From: Saccoglossus kowalevskii
Taxonomy: Eukaryota; Hemichordata; Enteropneusta; Harrimaniidae
Direction: 5' to 3'
NCBI RefSeq assembly: GCF_000003605.2
Contig: NW_003158727.1
Location: 53,412 to 77,459, forward strand
Length of the DNA stretch: 24,048 bases
This document shows, piece after piece, positions 18,536-24,048 of this stretch. How positions within the stretch are numbered: position 1 is the first letter of the stretch; each line of letters opens with the position of its first letter. The translations under genes were made by a program, and so were the position numbers. The notes beneath the pieces were generated by a model. That model was not told the origin of the DNA, searched no databases, and saw nothing but the letters and a program-made list of their open reading frames with translations.

Positions 18536-19719
18536 AAATGTGTTTTTAGAAAAAACATAAACAATTAAAATAAATGATCAGATAAAGGAAAGTAAAATAC
18601 AGTAATTACTAAAATAGCTAAATAATAGAAAACAAATTAAAATCACTACTAGTATCAGAAATAAATATGTATAATGTAAATATTATGAGGCAGCTGTAAA
18701 TATATTTATAACCGGGTGTTGATAGGTGACTGCTTCGCCTGTACCCCTCAATCCTCCCTGTTGTTATAGTTAAACAAAGAATAATGCTGACACCGAAGGT
18801 CAAAACATTTATCAAGAAAAATAACTTCACCTGACTGTACAATCGGTGACTCTGGGCTAGTCTACAGCCTTCCATCTTAGTGTATGTCCTTATATATTAG
18901 AGAACATCGCTGGGTACGGACGCTATTCCTTTATTTTCACCTTTTTTGCGAGGACAGAAACCGTTCACTGGAGCGTTAAATACGTTTTCATCATTTTCTA
19001 TTGGCAAGCTTTCTATTTGTGTTTTAGCACCCCCTCTGGCGTTGTTTAGCCCATCCTAGCATGTTCGTATTTCTAGCACAACTGTACAACCAACACAGTT
19101 ATTCAACAAACGTTATCATATGTTGCCATGATCAACGAAATCCTGCTTTTGTTCTAAGTGATAATTCGTTCCCAGCAAATGGAAATAAGGCAATGATTGG
19201 GGGCGTACTCTGCCACTTCAAATACTTGGAACAGCTAAGGAGATGAATGTTAAAACCGTGGATTACAAAGACGATTTCGTATCCATTCCTCAGTCGGCTA
19301 TTTTTAAGTTTTTTCGCGCACAAGACACTTGGATCTGTGGACTACCCCTATGTCGGTTCGCTGACCGCCATGTTAACGTTATCTCGTACGGGATTATTGG
19401 CTGATTTGTAAGGTAGTTATTCGTAGATTGTGCTCGGTTCATACGTCGCATAGGTAAACACAGTCATGTTATTGTTATAGAGGGGTTCTTCGCATTGTAC
19501 CATGAAAACTCGTATAATATTGACACGGTGTTCACATTGCAAGCAGTTTTGGTAATATATATAAGAAGGTGTATCACCGAACGCTGACAGGCAACGGTGG
19601 ATGATTGTGTGATACGAAATGTACATTTTGTCGCTGTTTGTAATAGATATTTGCGCTCTCCGCACATTGTTATACGCAGTCTGGATACGTACAACAACCT
19701 GTTGCTACTAAAACGTGTT

Positions 19720-19756
19720 CGCTATGCCAGTATAATAGTAGCGTAGTGGCATAGCG
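19720..19756. repeat. 10-bp inverted repeat
   Basis: CGCTATGCCA (19720-19729) and TGGCATAGCG (19747-19756) are perfect complements separated by 17 bp. It lies about 320 bp upstream of the plus-strand exon. Confidence 0.6.
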
Positions 19757-19832
19757 AGCGGCATGCACGAATATAACACACCATAATATGACCAGTCCTC
19801 GAACCGATCGATGACCCGTTATTTTTTTAATG

Positions 19833-19840
19833 TATAAAAT
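19833..19840 (+). promoter_or_regulatory. Possible TATA box for the plus-strand gene
   Basis: TATAAAAT lies about 240 bp upstream of the ATG at 20076. The distance would leave a 5' untranslated region of roughly 200 bp. The region is AT-rich, so a chance match is possible. Confidence 0.25.
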
Positions 19841-20075
19841 AATTATTGTTTGTTTTCCAGTTTTCTGTTATCAGCGCACTTTGATTCGCCTAGCTCATTT
19901 CAACACAAGTACTTGTCTTGTTACTATGCGATGCATGAGTTCTGACCTAGTCTATTTAAATGTTTAAATTAATCGGAATTTGTGTCGTTCATGATTGCTA
20001 AATGCAGTCTTGCAGGAGGTGTGTGGTGTGGCCGAGTACAGAACTGACCGACTGACTGTCTGACTGACTACCACT

Positions 20076-20208
20076 ATGGCACTACATATGTATGAACGGG
20101 TGATCAGCCTGATTACCAAAGAACCCGATGCACGAAAAGAAGCCGATATTGAATCAATTTTACCATGGATTTTTAACAAGAGTAATTTGTTGAAGGGTTT
20201 ACAAAAAG
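20076..20208 (+). CDS. First coding exon of an unidentified gene, divergent from netrin-4
   Basis: ATG at 20076 has A at -3 and G at +4, and an in-frame TGA lies four codons upstream. 44 codons follow and the exon ends CAAAAAG|GTAAGC, a strong donor, leaving one base G. The peptide starts MALHMYERVISLITKEPDAR and continues with KEADIESILPWIFNKS and LLKGLQK: charged and amphipathic, unlike the low-complexity chance frames nearby. The pattern P..R...DIE.I..W, then L..L, resembles the helices leading into cyclic-nucleotide-binding domains (RapGEF or CNBD-type proteins), but 44 residues are too few to be sure. No second exon was recognised before the right edge. It runs away from the netrin-4-like gene, with starts about 8.9 kb apart. 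Confidence 0.55.
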
Positions 20209-22825
20209 GTAAGCATGATTTCCACAATAACAACTACTGGTAACCATGGAAATATCGTATGTATAAACAATGACATCACTGTGAACGCATGTAGGCAACC
20301 CAGTGACAGGCTCTATACATAGGCACAATGTCTTCAATGTGACCTCAACAAACTTTATAAAATCCTGACTGGTTATTCCCGTGAGCGTTTTTAGTTTTAG
20401 TTTTGAATTCATTAGTATTCCTGTATCGTTGAAATTTAAAATCTCAAGACGACCTCGTGGTATGTCTCGTAATTGTGACTGCACCATAAAACCTGAACGT
20501 GTTTATGTCCATGTGTTGTGTTGAGACGATGGTAATCTCCCACTAGCTGGTTGCTATCTTTTCTAAGGCTTGAGGTCAATGTGTAGCCTACTGAATCGAC
20601 TAAGCTTGGATCTCGGCGATTCATTCTCTATAACAATGTGTGATTTGAAAACAGTGGAGTAAATAACATATTGTCATTACGTGCAAGTTGTATAGGTTGT
20701 GGTGAACGATCACTCACCCGGCGGCGGCTTGGTATACTCCCGGGTAAGAATGTGATCATAATTATACCGAGTGCTTTGTTAGAACAACAGTGTTCTTCAT
20801 ACTACCCCCTCCCTCGATTGAGTTTGACATGCGAATTTGTTTCTTTAAAAAATATGAATTAGCGATACACTTTAACTTTGTATTACTTACACAGTAATAA
20901 TAATGTTTATTAGTTTATTAACACTTACGCATTGGGTGGCAATGGGTTCAAGAACAAAGCAAATTAAAGACAAGGTCATACGTGACGTAAACAAAGCCAT
21001 ATTTGGTAATTATTTCCACGAACGTGTTAAATTAATTTAATTCACTGTTATTTCTGATTATAAGCGATACCGAAGTCAATGAATATAAACACGACTGTTT
21101 TCAACACAATCCCTATTTGTAATAAGTTTATTTTAAAGACATGTGTATTCGTTCCGTTCTCGGTATCTGATAACGTCTGTCAACAAAATTCTCTAAAATG
21201 TATCGATATCACAATGATCAGATTAGCCGACCTCAAGATCACTAAATTAATATAAAGTGTTAATTTAATATGCACTTGTATGTATAACACCGTCACATTC
21301 GGTTTCCATGCTGAGAATTTCTTTATCTCATTCCCGTTAAATTAAGATCGGCTTGGTCGTTACAGGTGATCCCAAATAAAGGCCAGTAACAGTAAATAAC
21401 TGTGGTTTTGGTTTTGGTGAGAGTATTCTTTACTTTATTCCTCGCAATGCTACCGACAGACAAGAAATTAGTTTTTTTAAACCAAATTTTAGGTGCGTAT
21501 GATAAGTAATATCAGTGTATGTGTGAACACAAGGGGGAAATAAAACAGTTGTGGTGTTTAATATTTACACACGACCGTTCCCCGGTTGACTGCTGTTTAA
21601 TGTGGCATATTCAAGTTGTACACATGTACTAGATATACACTCGTTTAATCTGCATAGTGTCTTGGTCTATTCGTGGGGTCTATGGTGTAATATGTTAAAA
21701 GTGTCATAAGTTGATCGGCACGCTGGGCCATGTACACTATGAATTAACGGTGACGGTATCACCAATGTCATAGTAGTATAAATGGTCTCTCAATAACGAA
21801 CACTATTATAAAGCATATATCAATAAGAACAGTAAAGGGAATGTTGGCTTTGACGGTAGATTTAATGGCGATTAATTCATTGTGAACTCAACGTGCACTA
21901 TGGAAATAATAACAAAATAAAACACATTTGCATATCCAAGCTCCACGTGAAATGTGCATGGAACTGCTCGTCGTTAAATTGATGCACAATACACACCGAG
22001 AACTGGTTCAGTTAAATGGAAGTAGTTAATATATGAATACATTTAACTTATTCATTGCTAAGCAAAATACCACTAAGAGTGGCACGGCTTTCAAGTGGAA
22101 CAATGCCATCCCTCGAGACTCTTTCCAATTCTGTTTATACATTATTTTCAATATTGTCTTGCCATCCCCGTCCTGTCAGGTAGCCTAGGTGGCTGTCATT
22201 TCTCCATTACTTTGTATTAGATTGCAAGCAAATTTAATAAATATCCAATTTACGCAAAGTGCGTGTAATTTCCAGTGTTTATCCTGGCTGATGTATTTCG
22301 TTATTTTATTTGATAGGTGTTGCCATGGTACCCGTGGAATTTACTCGGTAAACGTAACACGTTTTTTTTTAAAATTATTTAATCAAATATGTTGAAGGTG
22401 TCACGTTATCCTCGCAATTGTTTTGAATAGCTGAATATAGCGTAGTGGATAACGATTCAGTTTATTCACAGTGCGTTGACGTTGATTGGTCATTTTAAAT
22501 GGTTGTTTTGCAAGGATAATTGAACAAATTCATGTCGGTTATTTTTAACATTTCTGCAATGAAAATGTTTTGCTGCAGTTGTACAGCCTCGGTCAGGTGG
22601 CAACGGGGATTTTATTGGTGGCCTGTGTGAAACACGTGTCAGGAAATAGGTGTGCTTACTATGCATAGATTATTATTAAATTTAAATTTTACTCGCGTCT
22701 GCCCAATAATTAGCATACGTCAATTGTTTTACTTGCTAATTACGATAATTGTTACACACAAGATGTATGTACGGCGTACATCATAAGATTGTCATAACAG
22801 TGATTCAAAACATTATCCAAATCAC
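20209..22825 (+). other. Presumed first intron of the plus-strand gene
   Basis: AT-rich sequence after the GTAAGC donor. I found no exon that continues the 20076 reading frame and no recognisable domain in any frame. Short open frames at 20671-20862 and 22189-22395 look like chance. Confidence 0.4.
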
Positions 22826-24048
22826 AGTGACTCGGCAATCCGACGTCATAGTACACCATTATGTGCCAGCAATCTGGCAGGTTGGTAAATGTCACAGTAC
22901 TGCCACCGTGGTCAACAATCTGACAGGTTGGTAAATGTCACGGTACAACCATTGTGAGTCAGCAATATGACAGGTTGGTGAGTGTTACAGTACTGTCACC
23001 GTGGTCAACAATCTGACAGGTTGGTAAATGTCACGGTACAACCAATGTGAGTCAGCAATCTGACAGGTTGGTAGATGTCACTGTACAACCATTGTGAGTC
23101 AGCAATATGACAGGTTGGTGAGTGTTACAGTACTGTCACCGTGGTCAACAATCTGACAGGTTGGTAAATGTCACGGTACAACCATTGTGAGTCAGCAATA
23201 TGACAGGTTGGTGAGTGTTACAGTACTGTCACCGTGGTCAACAATCTGACAGGTTGGTAAATGTCACGCTACAACCACTGTGAGTCAGCAATCTGACAGG
23301 TTGGTAAATGTCACGGTACAACCAATGTGAGTCAGCAATCTGACAGGTTGGTAGATGTCACGGTACAACCAATGTGAGTCAGCAATCTGACAGGTTGGTA
23401 AATGTCACTGTACAACCACTGTGAGTCAGCAATCTGACAGGTTGGTAAGTGTCACAGTATTGCCACCGTGGTCAACAATCTGACAGGTTGGTAAATGTCA
23501 CGGTACAACCAATATGAGTCAGCAATCTGACAGGTTGGTAAATGTCACCGTACAACCACTGTGAGTCAGCAATCTGACAGGTTGGTAAGTGTCACAGTAT
23601 TGCCACCGTGGTCAACAATCTGACAGGTTGGTAAATGTCACGGTACAACCAATATGAGTCAGCAATCTGACAGGTTGGTAAATGTCACCGTACAACCACT
23701 GTGAGTCAGCAATCTGACAGGTTGGTAAATGTCACTGTACAACCACTGTGAGTCAGCAATCTGCCAGGCTGGTAAGTGTCACGGTACAACCACTGTGAGT
23801 CAGCAATCTGCCAGGCTGGTAAATGTCACGGTACAACCACTGTGAGTCAGCAATCTGACAGGTTGGTAAGTGTCACAGTATTGCCACCGTGGTCAACAAT
23901 CTGACAGGTTGGTAAATGTCACGCTACAACCACTGTGAGTCAGCAATCTGCCAGGCTGGTAAGTGTCACGGTACAACCACTGTGAGTCAGCAATCTGACA
24001 GGTTGGTAAATGTCATGATACAACCACTGTGAGTCAGCAATCTGACAG
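22826..24048. repeat. 46/47-bp minisatellite, about 25 units, running off the right edge
   Basis: The anchor CAGGTTGGT or a close variant recurs 26 times from 22878 to 24046 at 46 or 47 bp. The 47-bp type (18 of 26 anchors) is preceded by TGAGTCAGCAAT. The 46-bp type (7 anchors) has GTGGTCAACAAT instead, following GTCACCGTG or GCCACCGTG. The left edge decays near 22826. Two blocks are exactly repeated: 140 bp (23438-23577 and 23578-23717) and 93 bp (22924-23016 and 23157-23249), evidence of recent block duplication. Confidence 0.96.

Larger units (their letters stand above)
15317..20075. other. Intergenic DNA between satellite and plus-strand exon
   Basis: This is AT-rich sequence between the 37-bp satellite and the divergent first exon at 20076. 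Open frames are short (61-89 codons) and none shows a recognisable domain. It includes the foldback element (17117-17224), the nested hairpin (18461-18535) and a 10-bp inverted repeat (19720-19756). No tRNA or rRNA was seen. Confidence 0.5.

Overview
The window looks like animal genomic DNA, probably from an invertebrate. It is AT-rich, coding sequence is split into short exons by GT-AG introns, there are no bacterial-style operons or ribosome binding sites, and intronic and intergenic DNA carries MITE-like palindromes and minisatellites. I cannot name the species. A netrin-4-type gene fits a lophotrochozoan, a cnidarian or an invertebrate deuterostome better than an insect or nematode, but that is inference.

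One gene dominates. Seven exons on the minus strand (11223 down to 504) join in perfect phase into a 487-codon open reading frame: signal peptide, laminin N-terminal (LN) domain of the beta type, three laminin-type EGF (LE) repeats, a half LE repeat and a basic tail. The domain order and the sequence around LE1-LE3.5 match netrin-4 (beta-netrin), a secreted basement-membrane protein that binds laminin. The C-terminal NTR module is not in the window. Either the last exon really ends at a stop at 504, or it splices at a plausible donor at 511 to exons beyond the left edge.

Two introns of this gene carry fossils of its own exons. A 71-bp piece of the LN exon lies in intron 3 (8839-8909). A roughly 258-bp tandem duplication straddles the exon 5 acceptor (2758-3237) and leaves a stop-containing decoy exon start. 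The same introns hold a 205-bp MITE-like element with TA target duplication (6725-6929), a four-copy 37-bp minisatellite (4446-4630) and a cluster of CCAATCAG motifs (9321-9427).

The 5' flank of the netrin gene (11224 to about 20075) has no recognisable gene. It holds a 105-bp tandem duplication, a strikingly homogeneous 22 x 37-bp satellite (14503-15316), a 108-bp foldback palindrome (17117-17224) and a nested hairpin with a (GTAA)-type microsatellite (18461-18535). At 20076-20208 a second, divergent gene seems to begin on the plus strand: ATG in good context, in-frame upstream stop, 44 codons and a strong splice donor. Its product is unidentified, with a weak resemblance to the lead-in helices of cyclic-nucleotide-binding proteins. 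The right end (about 22826-24048, running off the window) is a 46/47-bp minisatellite whose main unit repeatedly carries an AP-1/NF-E2-like TGAGTCAGCA site.
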